Assembly: GCA_031254455.1 (NCBI GenBank)
Contig: JAIRUI010000010.1
Span: 1-10,280 of the forward strand
Source: Chitinispirillales bacterium
GTDB lineage: Bacteria; Fibrobacterota; Chitinivibrionia; Chitinivibrionales; Chitinivibrionaceae
Length of the DNA: 10,280 nucleotides
Direction: 5' to 3'
Below, piece after piece: positions 1-7,452 of the stretch (position 1 is the stretch's first letter; every line of letters begins with the position of its first letter). The notes beneath the pieces are model-generated. The model saw only the letters and a list, made by a program, of their open reading frames with translations, was not told where the DNA came from and did not search any database. A program made the position numbers and the translations under genes.

Positions 1-270
1 TAGGGATGGTGTCAAGTGAAGAAGATAGTTTTCGGAAATATTGTTCCTTGTAAAAACTGATGGTATGTTATTTATCACTCTTTCGTTCGATCGTAATTTC
101 TTACTATAGAGAATATAATTTATTGTTACGAAGAAAAAGTCAAGGTTTGTTGAAAAATCGTTATAGATTTTTTATTTATTCGATCAGGATACCTGAGAAT
201 TTGTGCGGAATCGCACCGGTTTATTATTCCAAATATTATTTTATTGCAAAATTCTCAAAAAAGGAAAAAA
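1..270. other. Gene-free leader region upstream of alr
   Basis: No convincing complete gene is visible. One plus frame is open from the left edge to a TAA at 51-53 (about 16 residues, including GMVSSEEDS). It could be the tail of a gene to the left, but it is too short to identify. The rest is A/T-rich. A weak sigma-70-like pair, TTGAAA (150-155) and TATTTA (173-178) with 17 bases between, would start a transcript near 184. Two small perfect inverted repeats follow: TCAGG-ATA-CCTGA (184-196) and GTGCG-GAAT-CGCAC (203-216). They could fold in an alr leader RNA, but 5-bp stems are common by chance. I recognise no riboswitch family here. Confidence 0.35.
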
Positions 271-1434
271 ATGAATTCAGAATTTCCATACATGGAAGTC
301 GATTTAGACCGGGTCAAAGACAATTTATTTAAGATATGTAAAAAAACATGCAAAAAAACCGAACAGGTAATCGCAGTTGTCAAAGATAATTCCTATGGAT
401 TGGGTGCGGCGGCGGTCGCAAAAGTTTTGCAGAATACGGGAGTAGTTTGGTTTGCCGTCGCTGCGGTTGACGAGGCGCTTTTTTTGAGAGAAAACGGTAT
501 CACTGGCGATATTTTGGTTTTGGGAATTACCGATGAAAATTGTTTTAAAGCCGCATCACAGCATAATATTACGCTTTCTATTATCGACCGAACGCAGTTA
601 TCTGTTATAGAAAAAAATTACAGAGATTGTAATTTCAAATGGCATTTAAATATTGATACGGGAATGCATCGTGACGGAATTATGTACGATTGGATTTTGA
701 ACGGTAACACAGAATTTGTCGAAAAATTAGTGAAACTTAAATCTGTAATAAACGGAGTTTACACACACTTTCATTCTTCCGACAGCAAAAAGCAAAAAAG
801 TGTCGTTTTGCAACAAAATAATTTCAAAAAAGCGATTTCCGCTTTGCAAAACGCAGGATTTAATTTTGATATAATTCATGCTTCAAATAGCGGTGCGTGC
901 GCTTATTCAAATGTCGGCGAAAACGAATATATACGTCCGGGAACTCTGCTTTATGGATGCCGTCCGGATCCAAACAGAGATACAGGAATTGATGTTTACG
1001 AAGCGGTTAAAATTTGCTCGCGCATAAGTAGTGTTCGATACGTAAAAAAGGGACAAGGCGTAAGTTACGGAAATATTTGGAAAGCGCCGGAAAATACGAA
1101 AATCGCAACGATCCAGATAGGCTATGCCGACGGATTCCCAAGAGTGATAAGCAAAACCGCATTCGTGATTATCAAAGGCAAAAAATACCCTGTCGTAGGC
1201 CGAATAACTATGGATTACATTATGGCAAATATCGGCAGTGAAACGGAAATAAACGTCGGCGACGAAGTCGTTATCGCCGGAAAAAGCGACAATCTACAGA
1301 TTAGTGTTGACGAATTGGCGCAAAATGCGCGGACAATCGGATACGAATTAATGTGCAAATTCGGCGGACTTATGAATCACAAATATATTTTGAACGGACA
1401 GGTAATTTCATTTCACAAACGTGAATTATTTTAG
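271..1434 (+). CDS. alr: Alanine racemase
   Basis: A PLP-dependent fold-type III racemase that interconverts L- and D-alanine in the cytoplasm and supplies D-Ala for peptidoglycan. The sequence is 387 residues, normal for the family. The PLP-binding lysine is K38 in AVVKDNSYGLG, which corresponds to the usual AVVKADAYGHG. HLNIDTGMHRDG (125-136) matches the family HxxxDTGMxRxG block. The second catalytic base is Y266 in GVSYG, followed by IGYADGFPR (283-291) and GRITMDYIM (310-318) near the C-terminal barrel. I chose ATG 271 because AAGGA (261-265) precedes it at suitable spacing. An in-frame TTG at 244 adds nine Lys/Gln-rich residues and has no ribosome site. No obvious terminator follows, and flagellin has its own promoter downstream, so alr is probably the last gene of its unit. 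Whether it is the biosynthetic or a catabolic racemase cannot be told, but the lack of a signal peptide fits the cytoplasmic enzyme. Confidence 0.96.
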   Translation: MNSEFPYMEVDLDRVKDNLFKICKKTCKKTEQVIAVVKDNSYGLGAAAVAKVLQNTGVVWFAVAAVDEALFLRENGITGDILVLGITDENCFKAASQHNITLSIIDRTQLSVIEKNYRDCNFKWHLNIDTGMHRDGIMYDWILNGNTEFVEKLVKLKSVINGVYTHFHSSDSKKQKSVVLQQNNFKKAISALQNAGFNFDIIHASNSGACAYSNVGENEYIRPGTLLYGCRPDPNRDTGIDVYEAVKICSRISSVRYVKKGQGVSYGNIWKAPENTKIATIQIGYADGFPRVISKTAFVIIKGKKYPVVGRITMDYIMANIGSETEINVGDEVVIAGKSDNLQISVDELAQNARTIGYELMCKFGGLMNHKYILNGQVISFHKRELF

Positions 1435-1483
1435 ATAAATTTGCATATAAATAAATTAAAGACGTTTTTTTATAAAATAATTC

Positions 1484-1510
1484 TAAAGTTTTTTGAAATT
1501 ATGCCGATAT
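1484..1510 (+). promoter_or_regulatory. Sigma-28 (FliA-type) flagellar promoter
   Basis: TAAAGTTT (1484-1491) and GCCGATAT (1503-1510) are separated by exactly 11 bases. The established FliA/sigma-28 consensus is TAAAGTTT-N11-GCCGATAA, so the -35 half matches fully and the -10 half matches 7 of 8. The predicted start of transcription is near 1517, leaving a leader of about 37 bases before the flagellin ATG with its strong AGGGAGGT site (1541-1548). The match, spacing and downstream gene agree, so I am confident this is the flagellin promoter. Confidence 0.9.
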
Positions 1511-1553
1511 ATAAATAGGGTTTGTTGTAAACAATAATACAGGGAGGTATATT

Positions 1554-2396
1554 ATGCGAATTGAAAGTTTAAGTCAATTGGGGATTGGCTCTTTACAGAA
1601 GACACTCACGGGTTCAGTTGAGCAGACAAACAAGAAATTAAGTTCGGTTTTGGAAAAATTGGCGACCGGACAAAGAATTAATAGGGCAAGCGACGACGCT
1701 GCCGGATTGGCTGTTGCAGAAGGATTGATAACTCAAACACGCGGATTCAAAATGGCTATGAGAAATACAGAAGACGGGGTTTCTGCATTGAATATAAGCG
1801 ACGGAGCGTCAAACGAGACAACGGCTATTTTGCAACGGCAACGTGAACTTGCGGTTCAAGCGAGAAATGCGACTTTGAGCGACAACGAAAGACAGGCGCT
1901 CGACAAAGAATTTCAGCAGTTAACTCAAGAAATGGATAGAATTTCAAACGTTACCAATTTTAATAAACAGGAACTGACAAACGGACAAGGACTTGGTGCG
2001 GGCGGTGCACAGTTGCAGGTGGGCGCCAATGAAGGTGAAATGGTCGCTGTTCCGGGTATGGACATTTCAGTTTCAGCGCTTGGAATTTCCGGCTCCAGTA
2101 TAAATTCCATAAGCGGAGCGGATATGGCGATTACGGCGATCGACAGCGCTCTGGGTGTCGTAAATCAACAAAGAAGCGATGTAGGAGCTATGACGAACCG
2201 TTTAGAAAGCACCATTCGGAATTTGCAAACGGCTGACGTTAACACTACCGCGGCGCAATCAATAATTCGCGATCAGGATATGGCTTTGGGAATTGCGGAA
2301 ATGGTAAAGAATCAAGTTTTAGGCAAATCAGGCATAAATGCTTTTTCGATATTTAACAAAATAAGCGCCGACCATATTTTGGGACTTATTAAATAG
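1554..2396 (+). CDS. fliC: Flagellin (compact, D0-D1 type)
   Basis: The filament subunit, exported by the flagellar type III apparatus and polymerised outside the cell. The 280 residues hold only the conserved helical parts. The N-terminal D0/D1 region (about 1-140) contains LATGQRINRASDDAAGLAVAE (36-56) and LQRQRELAVQARN (93-105). A short beta-rich link (about 141-190) includes LQVGANEGE (154-162). The C-terminal D1/D0 region (about 191-280) has NRLESTIRNLQ (215-225) and IRDQDMA (238-244). There is no variable D2/D3 insert, so this is near the minimum size for a flagellin. The extreme N-terminus (MRIESLSQLGIGSL) departs from the usual MRINxNxxAL pattern, and the C-terminus ends LGLIK instead of the common LSLL. 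The ATG has a strong AGGGAGGT site six bases upstream. It is transcribed alone, between a sigma-28 promoter and an intrinsic terminator. Other flagellin copies may exist elsewhere in the genome. Confidence 0.95.
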   Translation: MRIESLSQLGIGSLQKTLTGSVEQTNKKLSSVLEKLATGQRINRASDDAAGLAVAEGLITQTRGFKMAMRNTEDGVSALNISDGASNETTAILQRQRELAVQARNATLSDNERQALDKEFQQLTQEMDRISNVTNFNKQELTNGQGLGAGGAQLQVGANEGEMVAVPGMDISVSALGISGSSINSISGADMAITAIDSALGVVNQQRSDVGAMTNRLESTIRNLQTADVNTTAAQSIIRDQDMALGIAEMVKNQVLGKSGINAFSIFNKISADHILGLIK

Positions 2397-2416
2397 GATT
2401 TGAAATCAGTTTTACA

Positions 2417-2452
2417 GGCGATTTCGGTTTATTTTACGGAATCGCCTTTTTT
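2417..2452 (+). terminator. Rho-independent terminator of flagellin
   Basis: A 10-bp stem, GGCGATTTCG (2417-2426) with CGGAATCGCC (2437-2446), contains one G-U pair and a 10-base A/T-rich loop. Six T residues follow (2447-2452). It lies 20 bases after the flagellin stop. On the opposite strand the hairpin is not followed by a T-run, so it probably does not serve the converging queC. Confidence 0.88.
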
Positions 2453-2467
2453 ATTTATATTCCCCAA

Positions 2468-3142
2468 TCATTTATTCACATACCTTGTCGGGTCAGAAAT
2501 ATTCGCTTCAATAAATCCGTTTTTTCTGTGTATGCAGCTGTCGCATTCTCCGCAAGCCGAGCCGTCAACGGAAGGCGAATAACAACTATGCGTAAGCTCG
2601 TATCTAACGCCTAATTTGAATCCTGTTTTAATAATTTCGGATTTGCTTAAATTTATCAGAGGGGCGTGAATAATTATAGGGTTGCCGTTACGCCCCGCCT
2701 TTGTCGCTAAATTTGCCATTTTTTGATATTGCTCAATGTAATCAGGACGGCAGTCCGGATAACCGGAATAATCGACTGCGGTTACTCCTATAAAAATATC
2801 GTGAGAATTTATGCTTTCGGAAAAAGCCAATGCGTATGATAAAAAAAGCGTATTTCGTGCGGGAACGTAAGTGTTTGGAATGCAAATTTCTTTACGATTT
2901 TTGGGAACTTCAAAATTTTCAGTCAGAGAATTGTTCATAAAAATTCCAACATCAATATTTATTATTTTGTGTTCTTTTACAGATAAAAACCGAGCAATCT
3001 TTTTTGCACAGTCAATTTCAATCGAATGTCGCTGCCCATAACAAAAGCTCATTGCATAAATTTCAAAATTTTCATCTTTCGCAATCGCAGCGCAAGTCGA
3101 AGAATCCAAACCGCCGGAAAGTAAAACGACTGCTTTTTTCAT
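2468..3142 (-). CDS. queC: 7-cyano-7-deazaguanine (preQ0) synthase QueC
   Basis: An ATP-dependent enzyme that converts 7-carboxy-7-deazaguanine and ammonia to preQ0 in the queuosine pathway. It is 224 residues, normal for QueC. The PP-loop ATP-pyrophosphatase signature SGGLDSS is at 9-15. FCYGQRHxxE (33-42) and the TAVDYSGYPDCRPDY segment (121-135) are typical of the family. The zinc site is the four cysteines C187, C197, C200 and C203 near the C-terminus (SCYSP ... CGECDSC). I chose ATG 3142: it overlaps the queE stop as ATGA and follows an AGAGGGG stretch. An in-frame GTG at 3163 would add seven residues with no ribosome site. It is the last gene of the glyS-queE-queC group and converges on flagellin. 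QueD, QueF and the tRNA-guanine transglycosylase are not in the window. Confidence 0.96.
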   Translation of the reverse strand: MKKAVVLLSGGLDSSTCAAIAKDENFEIYAMSFCYGQRHSIEIDCAKKIARFLSVKEHKIINIDVGIFMNNSLTENFEVPKNRKEICIPNTYVPARNTLFLSYALAFSESINSHDIFIGVTAVDYSGYPDCRPDYIEQYQKMANLATKAGRNGNPIIIHAPLINLSKSEIIKTGFKLGVRYELTHSCYSPSVDGSACGECDSCIHRKNGFIEANISDPTRYVNK

Positions 3143-3771
3143 ACCCCTCTCTTGTCTTTCCACAAAATTTTATGAATTTGCAAACCGAATCGTACATTTA
3201 ATTTGTCTTTTATTATCATATCCGCCAAAACGTTCGGATCAATTTTTTCTATGCAGGGAGAAAATATGATTTCACTTACGACCTCATGGTTTTCAATAAA
3301 ATTTTTCGCCCAGTTATAGCCGTCAAATCCATCTATAACGAATTTCAACTCGTCGTTTTGAGTCAAATACCTAAGATTTTTGTATAAAAAATTATCTTTT
3401 TGCCCAACCCAAGGTAATTTTACATCGACTATTTTTACAACTTTCCTGTGCAAAATCGAAATATCTTTGCTTCCGTTCGTTTCAATTAAAACTTCAAATC
3501 CGTTTTCAAGCAATTTTTCGGCAAGAATCGGTGTTTCATTTTGCTCAAGCGGCTCTCCGCCCGTTATTTCCACAAGATTCCCGCCAAAATTTTTAATTAT
3601 TTCAGTTAATTCTTCAATAGAATATTTTTTTTCCGCTTCGAAATTCACATATTTTGTATCACAGTAATAACATCCGAAAGAACAACCGGAAAGCCGCACA
3701 AACGTACATAATTTACCGGTACGTGTCCCCTCCCCTTGTATCGATACGAAAATTTCATTTACGTTAAGCAT
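3139..3771 (-). CDS. queE: 7-carboxy-7-deazaguanine synthase QueE (radical SAM)
   Basis: A radical S-adenosylmethionine enzyme that contracts the ring of 6-carboxytetrahydropterin to 7-carboxy-7-deazaguanine, the step before QueC. It has 210 residues. The N-terminus carries the family SIQGEG (10-15). The iron-sulfur cluster cysteines are C30, C34 and C37 in the canonical CX3CX2C spacing, in LSGCSFGCYYCDTKY. SAM-binding TGGEP is at 70-74, a DVKLPWVG segment lies mid-protein, and the end has LQIHKILW, matching the family HKILW signature. Its stop overlaps the queC start by four bases (ATGA), so the two are likely translationally coupled. The ribosome site before ATG 3771 is weak (only A-rich sequence). 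The gene starts 42 bases after the glyS stop with no terminator-like hairpin between, which suggests co-transcription with glyS. Confidence 0.96.
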   Translation of the reverse strand: MLNVNEIFVSIQGEGTRTGKLCTFVRLSGCSFGCYYCDTKYVNFEAEKKYSIEELTEIIKNFGGNLVEITGGEPLEQNETPILAEKLLENGFEVLIETNGSKDISILHRKVVKIVDVKLPWVGQKDNFLYKNLRYLTQNDELKFVIDGFDGYNWAKNFIENHEVVSEIIFSPCIEKIDPNVLADMIIKDKLNVRFGLQIHKILWKDKRGV

Positions 3772-3813
3772 TTTTCATGTTTTTGATTAAAGCGAATTAC
3801 GATACTATAAAAA

Positions 3814-5355
3814 TTAAGGTCTTGATTTCTTTAACTTTTGCGAAATGTAATTTACCGCGTCACACAAAGCGATTTTTTCCTGTTCTTTACTGTCGCGATC
3901 CCTAATAGTCACCGTCCCGTTGCCTACAGTGTCGCCGTCAATCGTTATACACCACGGCGTACCGATTTCGTCTTGACGGGCGTAACGCTTGCCTATGGAC
4001 GAGTTAATATCAATTTGTGCACTGACATCATCGTCAAGAAATTCACCGTAAAGTTTTTCGGCAATTTCAGGCATACCCTCTTTTTTCACTAAAGGCAACA
4101 CCGCAACTTTCACCGGAGCAAGACACGGATGAAGTTTTAGCAGTACTCTTTTTTCTTCATTTTCGCCCTCTTCACTGTAAGCGTCAAGCAAAAACGCCAA
4201 AGTCGCTCTGTCGCCGCCCGCAGACGGTTCGATGACATACGGAGTATAATGTTCTTTAGTTTCTTCATCAAAATACGAAAGCGCTTTCCCCGAAAATTCA
4301 CTGTGAGTTTTGAGGTCGAAATCTGTCCGATTTGCGATTCCTTCCAATTCTCCCCATTCAGGCTGCGCTTTGAACGGAAATAAATATTCGATATCCGAGC
4401 AACTTTTCGCATAATGAGCGAGTTTTTCTTTGGGATGGTCGTAAAAACGCAGATTTTCTTTTTTTATCCCGTAATCCAAATACCACTGCATCCGCTCGTT
4501 TTTCCATTTTTCGTGCCATTCTTCGTCACTGCCGGGTTTGCAAAAGAATTCCAACTCCATCTGCTCAAATTCCCGTGTGCGAAACGTAAAATTTTTCGGA
4601 GTGATTTCGTTTCTGAACGATTTGCCGATTTGCGCGATTCCAAACGGGATTTTTGCACGCGACGCTTGCTGAACGTTAACGAAATTCACGAAAATTCCCT
4701 GTGCGGTTTCGGGACGAAGATACACGGTCGTAGAAGAATCTTCGGCGGGTCCAAGAAAAGTTTTTAACATTAAATTAAAGTTTCTTGCTTCACTTAACTG
4801 TCCGCCGTTATCAGGATTAAATTCGCCGACGCTGTCTTTGATTTCGCAGGATTTCTCGCCCAAAAGTTCCGGCTTTTCTATACCGCGTTTGACGGAATAA
4901 AATTCACGCGCAGTCTTTTTGGCTTTATCGAACTCGCCTTTGTTTCGCGCCAAAACCTTGTAGAAATCGTTGCATTGCTTGCCGTTAATCGTAGATTTTG
5001 CACCGCAAAATTCAAAGACTGTTCCGCTTTCGGGCTCCAACTGGTCTTGACGGAATCTGCTGCCGGTAAGCAAACATTCCACGAGCGGGTCTGAAAATCC
5101 CGACAAATGTCCGCTCGCTTCCCAAACTCTTGGGTGCATAATAATAGACGAATCATGCCCGTAAACGTTGCCGTGTTTTGTAACCACGCTTCGCCACCAC
5201 GCGTTTTTGACGTTTTTTTTGAGTTCCGCACCCATCGGTCCGTAATCCCAGCATCCACGTAACCCGCCGTATATTTCGCTTGATTGATAAATAAATCCTC
5301 TGCGTTTTGCCAAAGACGCAATCAGCGCAATTTTCTCCTGTCTTGGGTCTGCCAT
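3814..5355 (-). CDS. glyS: Glycyl-tRNA synthetase, alpha2 (single-chain) type
   Basis: A class II aminoacyl-tRNA synthetase that charges tRNA-Gly. This is the homodimeric form, not the alpha2beta2 GlyQ/GlyS pair. It has 513 residues. Counting from the ATG at 5358, motif 1 lies near 29-60 (YGGLRGCWDYGPMGAELK). RPETAQGIF (215-223) and FRNE (248-251, motif 2) follow. Motif 3 is VIEPSAGGDRATLAFL (375-390). The anticodon-binding domain occupies about 415-510, including RYARQDEIGTPWC (458-470). Two ATGs stand in tandem. AGGGAG (5361-5366) is only two bases from the ATG at 5358 and five from the one at 5355, so I use 5355; the difference is one Met. It is divergent from the NamZ-like gene and heads the group that includes queE and queC. 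Confidence 0.97.
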   Translation of the reverse strand: MADPRQEKIALIASLAKRRGFIYQSSEIYGGLRGCWDYGPMGAELKKNVKNAWWRSVVTKHGNVYGHDSSIIMHPRVWEASGHLSGFSDPLVECLLTGSRFRQDQLEPESGTVFEFCGAKSTINGKQCNDFYKVLARNKGEFDKAKKTAREFYSVKRGIEKPELLGEKSCEIKDSVGEFNPDNGGQLSEARNFNLMLKTFLGPAEDSSTTVYLRPETAQGIFVNFVNVQQASRAKIPFGIAQIGKSFRNEITPKNFTFRTREFEQMELEFFCKPGSDEEWHEKWKNERMQWYLDYGIKKENLRFYDHPKEKLAHYAKSCSDIEYLFPFKAQPEWGELEGIANRTDFDLKTHSEFSGKALSYFDEETKEHYTPYVIEPSAGGDRATLAFLLDAYSEEGENEEKRVLLKLHPCLAPVKVAVLPLVKKEGMPEIAEKLYGEFLDDDVSAQIDINSSIGKRYARQDEIGTPWCITIDGDTVGNGTVTIRDRDSKEQEKIALCDAVNYISQKLKKSRP

Positions 5356-5452
5356 CATAACTCCCTGTTTATTTGCATAAATAAATTTTAATTTGTAACG
5401 AAAATACTATTTGGCGGGTGTAAAAAATTATCAATTCGCATAGTCTTTTCAA

Positions 5453-5480
5453 TTGCAACACACAACAAAAATAGTATATT
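5453..5480 (+). promoter_or_regulatory. Putative sigma-70-type promoter for the NamZ-like gene
   Basis: TTGCAA (5453-5458) and TATATT (5475-5480) are 16 bases apart, placing a start near 5487 and a leader of about 34 bases before ATG 5521. The -10 matches consensus at 5 of 6 and the -35 at 4 of 6. It lies in the 165-base divergent interval between glyS and this gene (5356-5520). I did not find an equally good pair on the minus strand for glyS. Confidence 0.45.
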
Positions 5481-5520
5481 TGTGTTTTCAGACGAATGAG
5501 AAAAATTTACGGAGAAACTA

Positions 5521-6690
5521 ATGGTAATTACCGGTTTGGCGCAATTAGCGTATAATCTTGAAAAATATGTCGGAAAAAAAAGAATCGCTGTTTTATGTCA
5601 TGCGGCGTCGGTCGATGAAAAACTAAATCATATAATTGAAATTTTACAGAAAAAAAATGTGAAAATATCGGCGATTTTCGGACCGCAGCACGGACTTTTT
5701 GGACAAACGCAGGACAATATGATAGAATGGGAAAACCAAAGCGAATTAGAGGTCAATAGGCAAAAAGTTTATTCTCTCTACGGGCAAACAAGAACGCCTA
5801 CAGACGAAATGCTTGAAAAAATCGACTGTTTAATTGTGGATTTACAGGACATAGGCGCACGTCCATACACTTACGTCTGGACACTGAAAGAATGCTGCAA
5901 AGTTTGCGAAAAACTCGGCATTGAAATTTTGGTTCTAGACAGACCAAATCCTATAGGTTTCTTTGACGAAGAAGGTGCGGTTTTACAGAAAGAATTTTTT
6001 AGTTTTGTCGGAGGCGCACAAATTAGAATGATTCACAAGAAAACAATCGGACAAATAGCGAAAATGTTTAAGGACGTTTATTTTCAGCGCCTGAATTTAA
6101 ACGTTATCGAAATGAAAAATTACGATATAAACATGAAATTTGAAGAAACAAAACTTCCTTGGGTTATGCCGTCGCCGAATATGTCTACAATTGATACCGC
6201 TCTTGTTTATTCCGGGCAGGTTTTACTTGAAACTACAAATATTTCGGAAGGACGGGGAACCTGTAAGCCGTTTGAATTTTTCGGCGCGCCGTTTATCAAA
6301 CCCAAAGAGTTTATTGAAACATTTAATAAATTCAAAATTGAAGATTGTGTCTTGCGGCGGCATGATTTTATTCCGACATTTAACAAATATTCAGGATTTG
6401 ACAATCGAGTTTGTGGGAAAACAGATGAAAAAACATTGCAAAAATATAACTGCGTGGGCTTTCAAATTCACATTACGAATTTAATGAAATTTCATCCCGT
6501 CAAAACGAGCGTCGCGATACTGAAATCCATCGCGTTGACTTCGCCCGACGATTTTGCGCTCAACCCGCCGCCTTACGAATACGAATACAAAAATATGCCG
6601 ATTGATATTGTGTGGGGAAATTCGCAACTGCGAAAATTTTTGTTTGATTCCTCGCTTGAAACATACGAATTTATGAATGAAATTTGTTAA
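5521..6690 (+). CDS. namZ: DUF1343 / NamZ-like exo-beta-N-acetylmuramidase family protein (GH171)
   Basis: The family is typified by Bacillus subtilis NamZ, which releases N-acetylmuramic acid from non-reducing ends of peptidoglycan fragments. The 389 residues show the family order: FGPQHGLFG (53-61), VYSLYG (83-88), VDLQDIGARPYTYVWTL (106-122), LDRPNPIG (139-146), PSPNMSTIDTALVYSG (217-232), and TNISEGRGTCKPFEFFGAPFI (239-259). Two things are unusual. No signal peptide is visible, since the chain starts with short amphipathic sequence and runs straight into the GKKRIAVLCH strand, so the product appears cytoplasmic. Also, the residue before His in the first motif is Gln (PQHG), where as I recall typical members have Glu (PEHG); QDNM follows. 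This may mark a subfamily with altered chemistry. GGAG (5511-5514) supports ATG 5521. The stop lies nine bases from the converging pseudouridine synthase gene, with no terminator between. Family membership is secure; the substrate is inferred. Confidence 0.85.
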   Translation: MVITGLAQLAYNLEKYVGKKRIAVLCHAASVDEKLNHIIEILQKKNVKISAIFGPQHGLFGQTQDNMIEWENQSELEVNRQKVYSLYGQTRTPTDEMLEKIDCLIVDLQDIGARPYTYVWTLKECCKVCEKLGIEILVLDRPNPIGFFDEEGAVLQKEFFSFVGGAQIRMIHKKTIGQIAKMFKDVYFQRLNLNVIEMKNYDINMKFEETKLPWVMPSPNMSTIDTALVYSGQVLLETTNISEGRGTCKPFEFFGAPFIKPKEFIETFNKFKIEDCVLRRHDFIPTFNKYSGFDNRVCGKTDEKTLQKYNCVGFQIHITNLMKFHPVKTSVAILKSIALTSPDDFALNPPPYEYEYKNMPIDIVWGNSQLRKFLFDSSLETYEFMNEIC

Positions 6691-6699
6691 TTACAGATT

Positions 6700-7452
6700 T
6701 TATACGCCGTTTGGACTATTTTGAACGCCTTTCAATCGCTCAATCTCTTTTTGCGGCAATTCGCGAATTTTCCCATAATCCAAATTTCCAAGTTTTACCG
6801 ATGCAAATTGCAGACGTTTCAACTGCAAAACCGTCGCGCCGAGCGCCTCAAAAATCCGTCGAACCTGTCGATTTTTACCCTCGTGCAAATCGACTTCATA
6901 ACAAAAACTTTCACTGTCCCGATATTTGAATCTCAACGCGTCCGCCTTTAGAATTTCGCCGTTCTCTTCCACTCCTCTTCCTATGACCTTGCGTATTTCG
7001 TCGTCAAGCAATTCTCTGTCGGTTTTTACAAAATACACTTTTTTTATGCAAAATTTAGGATGAGTAAGCGCAAAAGCCAAATCGCCGTCATTTGTGAGCA
7101 GAAGTAATCCTTCCGAATTAAAATCCAAGCGTCCTACGTATTTAAGATTTTCGCAATTGGAAATTTTTAACTTTTTTAAAGCGTCATAAATCGTCGCCCG
7201 GCCATTCTCGTCGCTTCTGCTTACTATCACGCCTTTTGGTTTGTGATATGCAAAATATCTTTTTTGTGAAATTGGGAAAACTTCCTTGCCGTCTATCGTG
7301 ACCGTATCTTTTTCTTCGTTTACCTGTGAGCCGATAAGCGCCGCTTCACCGTTTATAAAAACTTTTTGCGCTAAAATTATTTCGTCGCACCGCCTTCGCG
7401 AACCTGCTCCGCACTGCGCAAGATATTTGTTAATCCTAATCGTTTCACACAT
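6700..7452 (-). CDS. rluB: RsuA/RluB-family rRNA pseudouridine synthase
   Basis: Isomerises a specific uridine in ribosomal RNA to pseudouridine. The protein has 250 residues. An N-terminal S4 RNA-binding domain (about 4-60) begins IRINKYLAQCGAGSRR. The catalytic domain follows, with HKPKGVIVS (70-78) and the catalytic aspartate D110 in VGRLDFNSEGLLLLTNDGDLA (107-126 region). The C-terminal family block includes HEGKNRQVRRIFEALG (190-205) and LKRLQFASVKLGNL. The RLDFNSEGLLLLTNDG pattern and the length resemble RluB (23S rRNA) more than RsuA (16S rRNA), but the exact target is inferred. I chose ATG 7452. It overlaps the stop of the upstream gene by eight bases (ATGTGTGA). The frame stays open for 49 more codons upstream, but that stretch is the upstream gene read in another frame. 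The overlap suggests coupled translation. Confidence 0.9.
   Translation of the reverse strand: MCETIRINKYLAQCGAGSRRRCDEIILAQKVFINGEAALIGSQVNEEKDTVTIDGKEVFPISQKRYFAYHKPKGVIVSRSDENGRATIYDALKKLKISNCENLKYVGRLDFNSEGLLLLTNDGDLAFALTHPKFCIKKVYFVKTDRELLDDEIRKVIGRGVEENGEILKADALRFKYRDSESFCYEVDLHEGKNRQVRRIFEALGATVLQLKRLQFASVKLGNLDYGKIRELPQKEIERLKGVQNSPNGV

Noticed and set aside
60..332. 90-residue plus-strand ORF before alr
   Set aside because: No ribosome site, an unusual Tyr/Phe/Ile/Arg-rich composition from A/T-rich DNA, and it runs 62 bases into alr in another frame.
4137..5321. Several long antisense and alternative-frame ORFs inside glyS (for example 4878-5321 minus, 4414-4767 plus)
   Set aside because: All lie inside a fully conserved glyS frame, lack ribosome sites and have compositions typical of shadow frames.
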